Below, one piece after another: positions 32,781 through 44,814 of a stretch of 64,000 nt of DNA (the first letter of the stretch is position 1; each line of letters opens with the position of its first letter). The notes beneath the pieces are model-generated. The model searched no databases, was not told the DNA's origin, and saw nothing but the letters and a program-made list of their open reading frames with translations. Source of the DNA: Hyparrhenia diplandra (lineage: Eukaryota > Streptophyta > Magnoliopsida > Poales > Poaceae); the NCBI GenBank assembly GCA_015847255.1, contig JADLZK010009269.1, forward strand, positions 1 through 64,000, read 5' to 3'. Both the position numbers and the translations under genes were made by a program.

Positions 32781-35700
32781 TTGTAAATTATTTGTACGGG
32801 GCATATATGGTGGAAAATTGCACATTAGCTGTCCAAAATATAGTAATCCTAGGACTGTCCATGCTCTCTTGGTTGGACGTAGAGCTTGGGGCACTGCACT
32901 GGCTTTCATATTCTTGTTGTTGCCATATGTTATTTCCATACGTTGCAATATGAGAAAAAAAAATTAACAAACATTCATATGTATGAAATGACAAACTATC
33001 TGCAAATTTTTTTGCCATTTCATCTTTTATTAGGCCTAGGTTTCAAACGTCCATAATATATTGTATTTATTTTTAGAAATGTTTAATTTTATTTATTTAT
33101 AATTTTCTTCTTATTTATAGGAATAAATATTAGAAACACTTCGAGACAAAAAAAAAAAAAAAGGTCACGGATGAATGGGAGAAGAAACTGAGAAAAAGAA
33201 ACTGAACCCCACAGGCCCACACAAGTCCAATAGCAATTGCAAATAGCCCATCGCAGCATCAGCCACGGGCCACGGCTGTATCAGGCCACCATCCCACGAT
33301 CCCTAGTTCCCTCTCTCTGCGATCCCGTCTCCACCTTGCTCTCGCCGCCACCACCGAGTCCCACGCTCGCATGTCGCAATTAGCATCCAGCAGTCTCGCT
33401 CGCCGGTCGCCACTCTCGGTGCCCGTGCTCCTCTATCCCTATACGGTCCGCGTGCTGGAGTGCGAGCAGGGCGCGGGCGCGCGGCAGCTAGCAGCGGCGT
33501 GAATGCCCGCATGAGCAGGGAGCTACGGTGGTGGGAGCCTCGCACTTGTGCGCCACGGCGTTGGTAGGTGGCAAATCCCCATGCCGACAGTCAGCGGCTT
33601 CCTCGGTCCTCTCCAGGGGCGTCCGGAAGGTCTCCCAGGCGGCACTATTATATATAACTCCTGGGCGTCAAAAATTGACGTGTTGATCGGCGCTGCTATT
33701 GGTTACTCTCGCTCCTAGTATACTAGTTTGTGATCCATCTATTGAGTTGATTTGCTGGAATAATCCTTGGGCTGCTGGATATATGACTATATGAACTAGG
33801 AAGAGATGACCCCCATTAAAATTTGAATTTCTAGTTCATTTGCTAAAATCTATAGATATCCAAATTAAATTAACCTTTCACCTATATATATGAGAGTCTG
33901 ACTGCATATACGCTAAGATTATTCAATTCAACTAGTTGTTGCCATCTCTAATCTTTGAGTCCACTAGTTGATCAAGTAGGTGATTCTGTTGGTTTATTTT
34001 AGTGCGGCTAGCCATCAAATAAACAGAGTAATTACTATCACTATCTTAATATTGAGTTGATGGGATTGGAATTTCAAGAGTGGGTTATTTAATTTGATTG
34101 TACAGTCAAAGAATGGGAAATTATTTTGGGCATCGAAGGCGTGTCCTCATAACCAAGTCGGTGTCTCGCGGTTTCGGCAGTCAGCAACGGTAAGATTTGA
34201 AGGCGAGAGGGGTCGTGTCGGGTTAGAGCGTCAGCACGTGCTGCATCGAACTCGGGCGCGGGCGATTAGATAAGGCAGCTTGAATGAAGAATATGAAAAG
34301 TCGATGCAATAGCATAGTGCTTGTAGGAAAATAGGAACCACCGATAATGCACTAGGCTAATTGTTGGGCCTCCAATGTCCATCTGATTTTGAACCTACAG
34401 GTTAGTCGGCCCATGTTGTTTTCCTGTTAGCTAGCCCAACACAAAGTCATGGGCAAGACAACTTCAGTATTTTCTTTGGGCTGCTTCCAAAACTATTTGT
34501 TTGTGCAATTATCCCCTGAGTCTGTGTAACTTAAACAACACCTTAAACTTCAAGAGCAAATCACTTCAAACAATTAACATACAAATGATATTCCTGATTC
34601 TAAAAAATACAAATTATGTTCCTATGTTATAATTTTTTTTTGCTTGATGTTTCATACTTTTTAAGGTGAAATGTATTGCTCCAACTTCAAGAAATTCTGA
34701 TGAAAATTCAAGGGGTGGGGGGGGGGGACAACAAACTTAGTACAAGGATAAGCGTGATAAAATAAAAAAGCCAAATCAAAAGGTTTTAGAGAACTTGTGT
34801 TGTGTAGTGCTGTGTAAGATTGGCAACGATTAGTGGGGAAGACTGATATATATTGACATCGATTTAGAACCACCCACTAGCAAGGGATATCGCATCCAAG
34901 TCCTTACACAGTTTTGAACACAACTGAGATGGGTTAACAACGAGGTCTACCATCAAATCAATCAATGCGGAGGAGTAAAAACCACGGGACCAATTAGTGC
35001 AGTTCAAACTTTAACTACAATCAAAAAATGATACAATGAGTCTTCTCTAAAGCATCTAGAGGTTTACAACAACAACAACACATTTATCAAATTGCAAACT
35101 TGGGATCAACTACAACCACAATCGTCTAATAAGCTGAATGACAACACCAAATAAAGGAAGTCACAGGTTCTTCCTCCTCAATAGTCAATTCATAACTTAC
35201 AAATTACAGCTCTATTGTGCACAAATTTTGAAGCGCATGTAGATCCATGAGTCCCCGAATCACTGCCTAGGTTTCAGCTCAATCAGACACTATTAAACCA
35301 CCCAAATCAATCATCTATCAAAAAACCGCTATTTTCTAAAACTACTGTAACTTAACTGACAAAACTCATCTCAAATATAATATTTTACTCAACCAATCCT
35401 CAAACCAACAAAACATATATTGAAGTAAATGTAGAATGAGCTCACCAAGTTTGAAGCTTATCCAAACATGTTTGGGCCTTGAATCATAAGCAAACATGAC
35501 CAGGTCACAAGCACCATAGATTTGCTTCTCCTTTTTCTTCCTCTCTTCTCTCACATTGTTTGTATATCAGTATATGTGTTTCCTCTCTTACTCTCCTAGT
35601 GCCCAAGTGCAACAACAGATGAAAAGAAGGCTAGGTTTCAGTTTCTCACCACTCTTGTCAAGAAATGATCTCAATTATTGATTCCAACCACAAATCAATG

Positions 35701-36349
35701 GTGCAAAAAAAAAAACACTAGGTTTGTGGAGTGGTTTTTTGCTAGGCTCCAAATCATTGAACATGAAGAGTGATTGTCTGACACTCTACCCTATAGACAA
35801 GCTCTATTGGTGCCGATGTTCCCAACACCTCAGGAGGGGACCTCCACCAGAGCGAATACAAGCGAGGGGGACCTCCCCTCAGACGATATAAAATGAAAGG
35901 CTTTCACATGGACGGTGCTCTAGGCGGAGGGTGAAAGCGTAGGGTGATAAACCAATTAAGTCAACTAGGGTTCCATAAAGAGTATTCACTAGGTAGCATT
36001 TACATCCCTTTTATAGGGCACCGTTTCTCCTTCCCGTCTAGTTTACAAGAATGCTCTGTGATGGCGGTGTACATTCTCTTTGCTACTGTAGGAGACGGGG
36101 GGTAATCTCGGTACCGCGCTTCATGCACCGGTCGAAGATCTTGGGCCAATGTTGATGGGTCGTCTCCTACCTTGTCTCCCATGTTGGTCCGCAAGCCACA
36201 AGGACCCCCATTTGTTTGGTCAGCGGGCCTATTGGGATATAACTTTATTCCACAAACTTTCATTCTAAACTTTGAAGTTGCAGGAAGGAAACTTTCGTCA
36301 CTAAGAAGGAATGTGAAGAATAAGGGCAAAGTTATCTTCGCTTAAACAA

Positions 36350-36760
36350 CAACTTCGCCTAGAAGAAGAGATTCAATTTTGTAGATTGGAGGAGCGAAGG
36401 TTCCAACGAAGCTAGCGAAATCAACTTCGCTAGTACAAAAGATATGAAGAAATCCCATTCAAGAAGTTGAGCGATGACAGCGGGGATGACTTCACCAGAA
36501 TAGTCATGTAATAGTTCAAATGTACAGTTTTGTATTTTCATGTGTTACGAAGTCAGGGGACTCGTATAAATATCCCCTGACACCCTCTATACAAGGCATG
36601 TTGAATGGTTGCCTTGCAACCAAACTTCATCAATAAAGTGTTGTGCTGATATTTCACCCATCAGGCCCGGTAACCGCATAAGGCTCATAGGCCCCTTGCC
36701 TTCTCAGGGCGACGGACTTCGCTGCGCTCCGGCAAAGGCTCTCACGCGGTGTTCCCCCTG
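36350..36760 (+). mobile_element. LTR-like fragment with TATA region
   Basis: Contains gactcgtataaatatcccct at about 36558 and then an A/T-rich polyadenylation-like stretch (catcaataaagtg), the layout of an LTR promoter followed by R and U5. The ends are not resolved and no coding sequence adjoins it. Confidence 0.35.
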
Positions 36761-36763
36761 CAG

Positions 36764-36806
36764 GAAAGGCAAACTCCTTCCCCTAAAAAAATGAAAGGCA
36801 AACTCC
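36764..36806 (+). mobile_element. 15-bp micro-insertion with perfect 14-bp duplication
   Basis: GAAAGGCAAACTCC at 36764-36777 is repeated at 36793-36806. The insert is ttcccct plus seven A and a T. It has the same form as the other micro-insertions. Confidence 0.65.
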
Positions 36807-37653
36807 CGACATGGTTGGGGTCCATGATGAACACAAATAGATCCCATGCCCACCTTCGCCCGCAAGCCACAATTCCCGGTCCCTTGGGTGCGGAGGTCTC
36901 TCAGCCCTCCGCCTCTCGGGGACGGAGGTTGCCCATCCTATTATGCCCCAGTCCTGAGAGCTGGTCTCAACAAGCTTCAAGAGTTCAATACAAGGCTAAC
37001 CTCTCTGAAGAAATTTGCCACAAGCCCATAGAGGTTGACTGGATAAATTAAATTGACGATGAATAGAAAAGGATTCTGTTCCAAAGTGATTGCAACTGGA
37101 AGGAGGAAGTTACCACTTGATCACGTGAAGCTCAGCCATCAACATCTACCTCGTTTGAGGAGGCTGCTAAATATGGCGGCTTTGGGCTTGACTTAAGTGA
37201 TGCAAGTCTGTTTTGCTGTTTTCTCTTCCAATGTATTTTATGCAGGATGTAGCCCATGTAAATGTTGTATGAATGTTTTGGTCTTTTGATCGAAGTCAAT
37301 AATTCTTTTAATTTTTTTAATAATGCAGACCTATTTAAATTTACTCACACGGGTCACAGAGAATGTTTTGGCATTAAACTATTAAAAAAGATTAACCGAA
37401 ACAATTCGGTTATAGTTTATCAGCAGTGTTATGTACGTACATCGGCTGTGGTCATTGTGTCAACTGTGGCGTAGTACGCGCGTAGTGCATCATCCATGAC
37501 ATAAGCTGATTGTGAGTCTGTGACTGATTGTTTGGCTCTATTTTTCCATGCTCCCTGTTTACATATTTGAACAAAAATCCAAGGCAGTCAAAGTGAGCAC
37601 GTCCTCAAACTGAACTTTTCATCATATCTGAATGTGCGACTGTACACGCCTAC

Positions 37654-37659
37654 TATAAA
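37654..37659 (+). promoter_or_regulatory. Possible TATA box of the split UGT
   Basis: TATAAA in tactataaagaac lies 120 bp before the UGT start codon, at a reasonable distance for a short leader. Confidence 0.4.
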
Positions 37660-37773
37660 GAACGGGTAGAGTGACACGAGAGTGGCACAGTGTCAATCTA
37701 TCTCCCTCATCTCATAGAAAGAACATCTGCCTTGCGTTGACAAAGCCTCGTTGGACGCCGCCGGCAGCGGAGC

Positions 37774-38656
37774 ATGCACGTTGTGATGCTGCCATGGCTG
37801 GCCTTCGGCCACATCATCCCGTTCACCCAGCTCGCCAAACGCATAGCTCGGCAGGGACACCAGGTCACAATTCTTTCCACTCCAAGAAACACTCGACGGC
37901 TTATCCACGTTCCACCGGACCTGGATGGCCTTGTCCGCGTCGTGGACGTACAGCTGCCACGCGTGGAGCGCCTGCCGGAGGACGCCGAGGCTAGCATCGA
38001 CCTACCCTCCGACGACCTCCGACCGTACCTGCGGCGGGCCTACGACGCGGCCTTCGCCGACAAGCTCTCAGACATCCTTCAGGAGCCGGGGCCGAGGAAA
38101 CCGGACTGGGTGATCATCGACTACGCCGCGCACTGGGCGCCCGCGGCCGCGGCGAGGCATGGCGTGCCATGCGCGTTCCTGAGCCTGTTCAACGCCGCGG
38201 CGCTCAGTTTGTATGGGCCCCCGGAGGGGCTCATGGGACGCGGCAAATACGTCAAGACGAAGCCGGAGGACCTCACCGTGGTGCCCGACTACGTGCCGTT
38301 CCCGACCACCGTCGCGTTCCGCGGCTTCGAGGCGCGCGAGTTTTTCACGCCGGTCTTGGTCCCGGACGAATCTGGCGTGTCGGAAGGCTACCGGTTCGCC
38401 AAGGGCATCGAAGACAGTCAGCTCGTGGCCATCAGGAGCAGCGCGGAGTTCGAGCCGGAGTGGCTGCAGGTGCTCGGCGGGCTATACCGGAAGCCGGTCA
38501 TCCCGGTCGGCCTATTCCCTCCACCACCCACCACACAAGACATCGGCGGCCACAAGGCAGCGCTGCAATGGCTGGACAGGCAGGCGCGGGGCTCCGTTGT
38601 GTACGCGGCGTTCGGCAGCGAGGCAAAGCTGACGAGCGCACAGCTGCAGACCATAG
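37774..38656 (+). pseudogene. UGT91-like glycosyltransferase, 5' part, interrupted by a retroelement
   Basis: This is the N-terminal half of a family 1 UDP-glycosyltransferase, a cytosolic enzyme that moves a sugar from a UDP-sugar to a small molecule. It starts MHVVMLPWLAFGHI, with the catalytic His at residue 13, then has STPRNTRRL and LPRVERLPEDAEASIDLPSD, all typical of group A/UGT91 enzymes that often add sugars to existing glycosides. The acceptor domain is complete. The frame stays open through 294 codons until the retroelement enters after CAGACCATAG. Without the insert and one copy of the 5-bp CATAG duplication, the frame continues at 45091 and the whole protein would be about 468 residues. 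No other damage is seen, so the insertion is probably recent. A read-through transcript would end within the element. The substrate cannot be predicted. Confidence 0.9.
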
Positions 38657-39029
38657 TGTTAGTTCTAAAAGATCATCTAGGTGTAAATCAGAGGGAACTA
38701 CTGATTAACAACTCAAGGAAAACATCATCCTAATATAATGATCTTCAAGAACAGAGACATATAACTAAACAGTAATTAGAACGAGTTTAGAGTAGCACTT
38801 GAGTTCGTCATCCTCTCGACGTCCGCGCCACTCCGTCAACCCTCGCTGCCGGCGTGCAGAAGCACGACGATCCCATGGCGAACTCAAGTGCTACTCTAAA
38901 CTCGTTCTAATTACTGTTTAGTTATATGTCTCTGTTCTTGAAGATCATTATATTAGGATGATGTTTTCCTTGAGTTGTTAATCAGTAGTTCCCTCTGATT
39001 TACACCTAGATGATCTTTTAGAACTAACA
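38657..39029 (+). repeat. Left LTR-like terminus: perfect 151-bp inverted repeat around a 71-bp loop
   Basis: 38657-38807 and 38879-39029 are exact reverse complements, with 38808-38878 between. The right arm ends CTAACA directly before the primer site, as a U5 end should. The left arm is therefore an inverted copy of U5, and the segment is not an ordinary LTR. A foldback during reverse transcription could make this shape, as could an assembly artefact. Confidence 0.9.
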
Positions 39030-39030
39030 A

Positions 39031-39043
39031 TGGTATCACGAGC
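39031..39043 (+). promoter_or_regulatory. Primer binding site (initiator tRNA-Met type)
   Basis: TGGTATCACGAGC starts one base after the CTAACA end. It matches the common plant site TGGTATCAGAGC with one inserted C. It marks the start of minus-strand DNA synthesis. Confidence 0.75.
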
Positions 39044-39720
39044 TCAGGTTCTATGGTGTAGATTCAGATCGGGTAATGAATCAGAAAGTAAAGAGGAACC
39101 GATTTCGAATCGGGAAGAGCAGACAAACCCTAAACCTAAGACTAAGGATCCCGACCGAATGTTCAGATCAGAGGAGGCGGTGAAGGTCTCACCTTTGTCG
39201 TCACCATGGGCCGGCCGAGCTACATGTATAGAGCATCGTCCCAGGCCCCTAAGGGCACCACCGAGGATACCATCGACGGCACCGCGCGCGGCCATGCCGC
39301 ACGCGCGCACCGGCGATGGAACCTGCGGCGGCGCCGACAACACAGCCGGACGGCCGCGCGCGCAGCCGGTCTCGTCGTCCTCGCCGGCGCTCTGTCTCCG
39401 CCGTCGTTTATGCGGCTGAGAAAAAGGAGGATAAGAGGGAAGGACGGGGAGGGGACTGTCGCTCCACCGGCGGCGTTCTTTCTCCGGCCGCTGGTGGCCA
39501 AGCGCCGGCGGCAGAGTGTGAGGAAGAAGGAGGAATCAGAAATGGCCTAGGGTTTTCTGGAGAAGCCAGCAGCTGCCACGGGTTTTTACCCCAGCGAAAT
39601 CGCCGGCCTGCCGTCCGATCACGACGAACGGACGTGATCGAGGCGGGGGCGAGCGCCGTGCGTAAGCAGGCCTTGGGCCACAATCGGCAACGGGCCAGTT
39701 CGTTTCCGCCGGCCCATTAA
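39044..39720 (+). other. Leader region of the retroelement, GC-rich
   Basis: After the primer site comes a gat/gag-rich leader and then GC-rich DNA with overlapping frames on both strands (39030-39419, 39316-39720). They are Arg/Pro/Ala-rich and contain no gag zinc knuckle, so I do not call a gene. Confidence 0.4.
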
Positions 39721-39773
39721 AGCATAGTAGAGTTTCTCTTTTTATCAGAAAATCAGTTCAGTAATAATAATAA

Positions 39774-39802
39774 CTAGCCTATATCCCCGCGCAATGCGCG
39801 GG
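39774..39802 (-). mobile_element. Helitron-like 3' terminus
   Basis: On the - strand, CCCGCGCATTGCGCGGG forms a hairpin and is followed by gatatagg and CTAG, then T. That is the expected Helitron end (hairpin about 10 bases before CTRR, inserted before T). The body would extend to higher coordinates. A 5' TC end was not identified. Confidence 0.5.
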
Positions 39803-39826
39803 TGCTAGGTGAGCATAGCAATCAGC

Positions 39827-39897
39827 GCTGCATTATATATTTGTGAGTATGCAACAGAGTACGCTGCATTATATATTTGTGAGTATGCAACAGAGTA
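39827..39897 (+). repeat. Two tandem copies of a 36-bp unit
   Basis: gctgcattatatatttgtga followed by gtatgcaacagagtac occurs at 39827-39862 and again from 39863. Confidence 0.85.
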
Positions 39898-39998
39898 ACC
39901 TCAGAAGGTTCAGATATTGGCAAAAACAAAACTGAAATCACGTGTACTACCTAGGGAAAATTGCAGTAACACAATACTGCAGTGGCATGGATTAGAGG

Positions 39999-40288
39999 AC
40001 AAACTATAGAGCGGCATGTATCCAAGGGGCAAGTATAGAGCATTTGTAAGCCGTAGATGGTGGATCCCATGGCTGATGAAGGAAGGCGACGTGGCTGCAT
40101 GAGGAAGCTGTAAATGGTGTACAAAAATAAGGTTAATGGTAGAACAAACTATAGAGCGGCATGTATCCAAGGGGCAAGTATAGAGCATTTGTAAGCCGTA
40201 GATGGTGGATCCCATGGCTGATGAAGGAAGGCGACGTGGCTGCATGAGGAAGCTGTAAATGGTGTACAAAAATAAGGTTAATGGTAGA
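39999..40288 (+). repeat. Two tandem copies of a 145-bp unit
   Basis: The unit starting acaaactatagagcggcatg occurs at 39999-40143 and 40144-40288 and appears identical by eye. The identity means a recent event, or an assembly duplication. No frame of interest lies in it. Confidence 0.9.
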
Positions 40289-40459
40289 TAATAAAAAAAG
40301 AACATGTGGGCCGATTGGGCCGTGAGCGCCAATTCCTTTATGCGTGGTTGCTGGACCGCTCGCATCAGTTGGGCCGAAAAATCAGTTGGGCCGAAAGGCC
40401 AAATAAGTATTAGATTTTGTTTTTTTTTTCCAGAAACTGTTTGTTCTTGTTATTAGTAT

Positions 40460-41465
40460 TATTTTCTCTCTATTCAAATTTGAACCAACGAGATAATTTG
40501 TTTTAGAGAGAAATTTAGTATTTTAGCATGTTTTTTGGACAAAGAAATTTTAATTTAGTACACGTTTTCCGCTGTCTGTTATTATTTATTGTCTCTTTAA
40601 TTAAATTGGAACCAACGGGAAGATTTAATTTTAAGAGCAATTATAAGTTTTAGAGAATTTATTGCAATTACAATACGATGGCGAGAATTATTGAAAGTGC
40701 CACTTTTAATTAAATTCGAACCAACGGGAGAATTTAATTTTAAGAGCAATTATGTGTTTTAAATAAATTTATATTATTGATATTTTTTGACCCACGTTGA
40801 TAATATCAATATTATGAATGTTTTAGATTATGAGAGTTATTTATGAGATCATTGGTATAAGCTTCGCATTTGCTAAGAATTTTTCGTAAGTAAGAGTCTC
40901 ATCCTCTATTTAAATTGGAACCAACGGGGAAAATTTAAACAGAGGAGTAGAAAGATATTTGTGTAAGATTTTAGTTAAAGTTTGAATTAAGACAAAGTTT
41001 CATTTGCTAAGTTAATTTAAGTTGTCTCTTTTGGAACCAACGGGAGAATTTAATCTAAAGAGCAATTATGTTTATTCGAAAATTAAGATTATGTTTATTT
41101 GAATTGATTTTTCTTTTTCCATAAGCTATTATCTTTGATGTTTTGAGTATAAGTTTAATCTCTATTCAAATTTGAACCAACGGGATAATTGTCTAGAGAG
41201 AGAAATAAGTATTATGAGACGCTTATGGTTAAAGAAACTTCAAATTTTTTTAGCATATAGTTCCATTGCTAAGAATTTTCGGATGTATAATCGATGAATT
41301 TAGTTATTAAGTTTTTAGATTTTAAATCTCGGCAAAAGTGCTCCAAAGTGTAAGATCTTTTAGAGAGCAGATGAGAAAAGTAAGATTATTTTTAGATTTA
41401 TTTGTGAATTAAGATTTCATCCTCTATTTAAATTGGAACCAACGAGAAAATTTAAATAGAGGAGT
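40460..41465 (+). repeat. Array of seven dispersed hairpins with a shared loop GAACCAACG
   Basis: The loop core GAACCAACGRG occurs near 40483, 40609, 40718, 40918, 41035, 41174 and 41437. In most copies the flanks pair, for example CCTCTATTTAAATT with AATTTAAATAGAGG at the last copy and TTTCTCTC with GAGAGAAA at the first. The stems differ between copies while the loop is kept. Spacing is irregular (about 110-260 bp). The surrounding sequence is AT-rich and non-coding. Confidence 0.7.
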
Positions 41466-43259
41466 AGAAAGTTTTTGCTTTAAGTTATATTATGGTATTG
41501 TTATCTTCGACCAACGTTGATGATAATAATATTATAATTTATAGTTTCGATTTAAGTTTGAATCTCGATAAACCTTTTGTGTCAAACTAACCAATTTTTC
41601 GAGAGAGAAGATTAAGATAAAGATAAAGTTTCTGCTGTAGTGATGTTGAGTATCTAAGAATAGTTGTGTATGTTACCAAAGTTGTATTATGATGTTGTAA
41701 TAGCAATATTATGAATTTAGCAAGGCACTAATTCTATTTTCGCTTACTTGGTGATATAGAATTAGTGTAAAAAGAATATTGTATTAGTCATATTAGTATT
41801 CTTTAGACCAAAAGTTGTATAAAGATATTATAGTTGTTATTCATGAGATTCATGCATTAGATTTATGGCGGTGATGTAGAATTGATGTAGAAGAATAATG
41901 TTCTATTCTATTTCGCCCAACGATTGTTATAGATTAGAACTTAAAGTTTTGACTTCATGGATATTAATCCAATAAGGTAGAGCTATAAAAGTTCAGGTTA
42001 AGCACTATGTAATGTACTCACTATCGCCAGAGTTTATTTTAGTTCGGTCATTATGATAAGAGTTATAATAAGTTATATGCATGTTTATTCGACCAACGTC
42101 GGATTAAGCATGTGTATTATAGAATATTGAGAATTATTTTGAATATGATAATAAGAGCCAATCTTGGCATTTAAGTCCCTTCAAGGGAACTATCTCGCTT
42201 GGCGGGAAGAGTTTTAGTCAATACCAAAGATAACCCGCATGGTGGGGTAAAGTTGGTATACCACTTAAGTCATACTATCTTGCATCGTGGGATAATTCAT
42301 GTGCTTTCATTATATCCTACATTGGGAGAGAAGTTTTGGAGTAGCTCTTATGCTATCCTAGTACTTCACTTCTATTGTGTAGTGATTATTATTCAAAGAC
42401 TCAATGAGTATAAGGATAATAGAAGGTTATATAACAATCTAAAAGCTATGTTTAGTTGTTTAAGTGAAATAAGTAAATATTACTCCCATAAGAGTTAAGA
42501 AATAAAGTTTAGAATGGTTTCGAATTGTGGTAGGAAAGTTTATACCACACTTCGAGGGGGAGAAATGTGAGACAATTAAGAAAAATACTCCCTTATACTT
42601 TAGATAATATGAGATTTTTAGATAAGAATATGAGATTTTAGATACCGAGCGCATTAAAGGCAACTATGATTAGCGATCTATAAAAGATAAATATGATTGT
42701 CGAGGGAGTACGATGGTCATAATAGTGATACCCCTAATCGGAGGAGGAATAGGAATAGCGTACTCAAGCGGTATTCATACTAGATAAGGCGCTATATGAT
42801 TAAACCCAAACAAGAAGTTTTAGAGGATCAGAATCTGGGGAGCATGGTTTAAAGAACCTAACTCCTCAATATAGTGCAATTAGGGGGGAGCAAGGTAGCA
42901 AAATAAATAAGTGTCTACTTTGATATTTTAAGAACCATACTTTAGGACGCTTTTGCTCTTGTTGCACCAAAAGCACAAACATTGTAGTGCCAACACCTAT
43001 TGTTAGTTCTCCTTTTTGCCGATAAATAATGAGAATCGAAACATGTTCCTCGAATACCTTAGAATCATAATGTCGAGCAAGAGGAAGAATAACAATGACC
43101 CACGAGACGCTAAATAATGAAGGTCTTAGAAGATTGCAAAGAACTAGAAGATCGGTTATATCGGATGACTATAAAGCTTATCGGATCGGAAGAATTTTAA
43201 ATAGAGGGTGATCCCACCTCGTTTTTTGAATAAGGCCATCGAAACACCCACTCATTGAA
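41466..43259 (+). other. AT-rich interior of the retroelement, non-coding
   Basis: Contains repeats of a GACCAACGTTGAT-type motif (about 40790, 41508, 42096). A purine-rich cgagggggagaaatgtgaga stretch at about 42553 resembles a polypurine tract followed by an LTR start, which may mark a second, older element end. No gene is supported; the frame at 42199-42498 shows no domain. Confidence 0.4.
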
Positions 43260-44640
43260 GTGGTTAGTTGTGAAATTCCTAATGAAGTCAAACCAAGAGG
43301 CGTTATGGGTCTACAAGATAGATGTGACTCCAAAGGGAATATGTTAAGGTATAAGGGAAAGGATATTCTTAATGGAGCCAAAACAGTAGGCTACATACGG
43401 GTCTACAAGGTGAAATGTGACTCCAAAAGGGAATGTGTAAGTGTCAGTGATGCATTACAATTCAGAACTATATCAAATGGATGTATATATAACAATCATC
43501 AACATGGATTAGTATGAGATGGTTGCATGAGAAGATAAGATACGGGATAACATAAGAAGAAATCCATTTGTAGGTTGATTTAAGACATCGGACGATAGCA
43601 TCTAAGTTTTAAGAAACAATTAGAAATTTTGGGTTAAGAAGGATAAGAGGACAATTGCATTAGTACGAGTTATTGAATGGGAAATTCCTTTTCGACCTTG
43701 TATGTGGATAAGATCTTGCTTGCTAGTAAAGATGTTAATTTACAATATCCTTAGAATTGAATTAGAATGATCTTGATGAAATGCCACTTGTTTAAGTAAT
43801 TCGAGATAAGGAAGGGGTATTAGAACTATCGCAAATGCATACTTAGAAAAGATTCTAAAGCAATAAGTTATGCATGCGATAAGACCTACGCCTGTTCTTC
43901 ATGGTCAAGGGCAATATCTTCAAGAATTTTAGTGTGATCAGAATTAGTAAGAAAACATAATTTTAGTATGATCGAATCGGTAAAAACAGATCTTTAGTGT
44001 GAGGAATGTTAAGAAACATATCGTATGAAGATGGTACCATAAGATTTGTTGGAAGCTTAATAAATGCATAAGATTGCCCTGACTTAGTTCATTCGGGTTG
44101 TTTTGGCAAAGACCACTCCAGCTATAGATCACTGGAATGGACTTATAAGTATCGGTCTCATGCTAACAAAAGATAGAACAAGTACTCACAAATAGATGTG
44201 GGTACATAGTCTTAACTTATGGCAAGTTGTGCAACAACTCCACAATTGTTGCCAACACGTGCAGTTGGAGTTTTATTGTGGAAAAGCTCCAATGAAATAG
44301 TTTCAGTAACATTAGTGATGCTAAGTTGTGATATAGCATGTCATGAGGCTGAGGGACAGGCAAACGGCTAAGATAACCGGTGCCCGGAATTGAAAAAAAA
44401 TGGTTGACGACAGCAATAACCATATAAGCAATTTACTCCTAAAACAACAAGTCAAGTGTCTTTGCCAAACACACCGGCGCTCATTACATGTTGTAAAGGA
44501 GAGAGTTCAGAATCATTATAAGAATATGAGCATATAAGTATTAAGTAAGTTCTCGCGGATCCGCTTACAATGGCTTACCACCCGGTGTATTTGATCGACA
44601 TGGGTTTTAAGGGAAAGCCTATGATTTCCGGACACTTAGG
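43260..44640 (+). pseudogene. Decayed Ty1/Copia polymerase (reverse transcriptase and RNase H)
   Basis: Recognisable pieces appear in order although the frame shifts often: a WVYK-like block at about 43310 and again near 43400, YVDKILLAS at 43698 (the usual YVDD catalytic pair changed to YVDK), a LELSQ-like/AYLEKILK block near 43815, and RNase H end motifs near 44330 and 44500. Many stops and indels are present. It could not make active enzyme. Confidence 0.8.
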
Positions 44641-44804
44641 GCCCGGTTAGAAGTAAGGATTCTGTTTCAACTTAGAGAGATGTATTGTTGTCAAGTCTAA
44701 TAGCAATTTTAGTTGCGGACGATGAGACACGCTCAATTGATCTATAATGGAATAGAGTAAAAGTATTTAAGTTAAATTTTGAGAGTAAGATATAAGTTGA
44801 GATC

Positions 44805-44814
44805 AAGGGGAGAA
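44805..44814 (+). promoter_or_regulatory. Polypurine tract
   Basis: AAGGGGAGAA sits directly before the right terminal TGTTAG, as required for plus-strand priming in an LTR element. Confidence 0.65.

Larger units (their letters stand above)
31976..37653. other. Intergenic stretch with retroelement scraps, no supported gene
   Basis: Mostly AT-rich. A Helitron-like terminus lies near 32646 and an LTR-like piece at 36350-36760. GC-rich non-coding DNA at 33240-33600 holds only short overlapping frames. The part from 36840 to 37250 has a worn frame ending near 37050 (EEICHKPIEVDWIN) that may be the end of a decayed gene. I cannot name it. Confidence 0.35.

Noticed and set aside
40460..41465. CRISPR-like array
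   Set aside because: The shared element is a short loop inside variable hairpins with irregular spacing, in plant nuclear DNA. There are no uniform repeats, spacers or cas genes.
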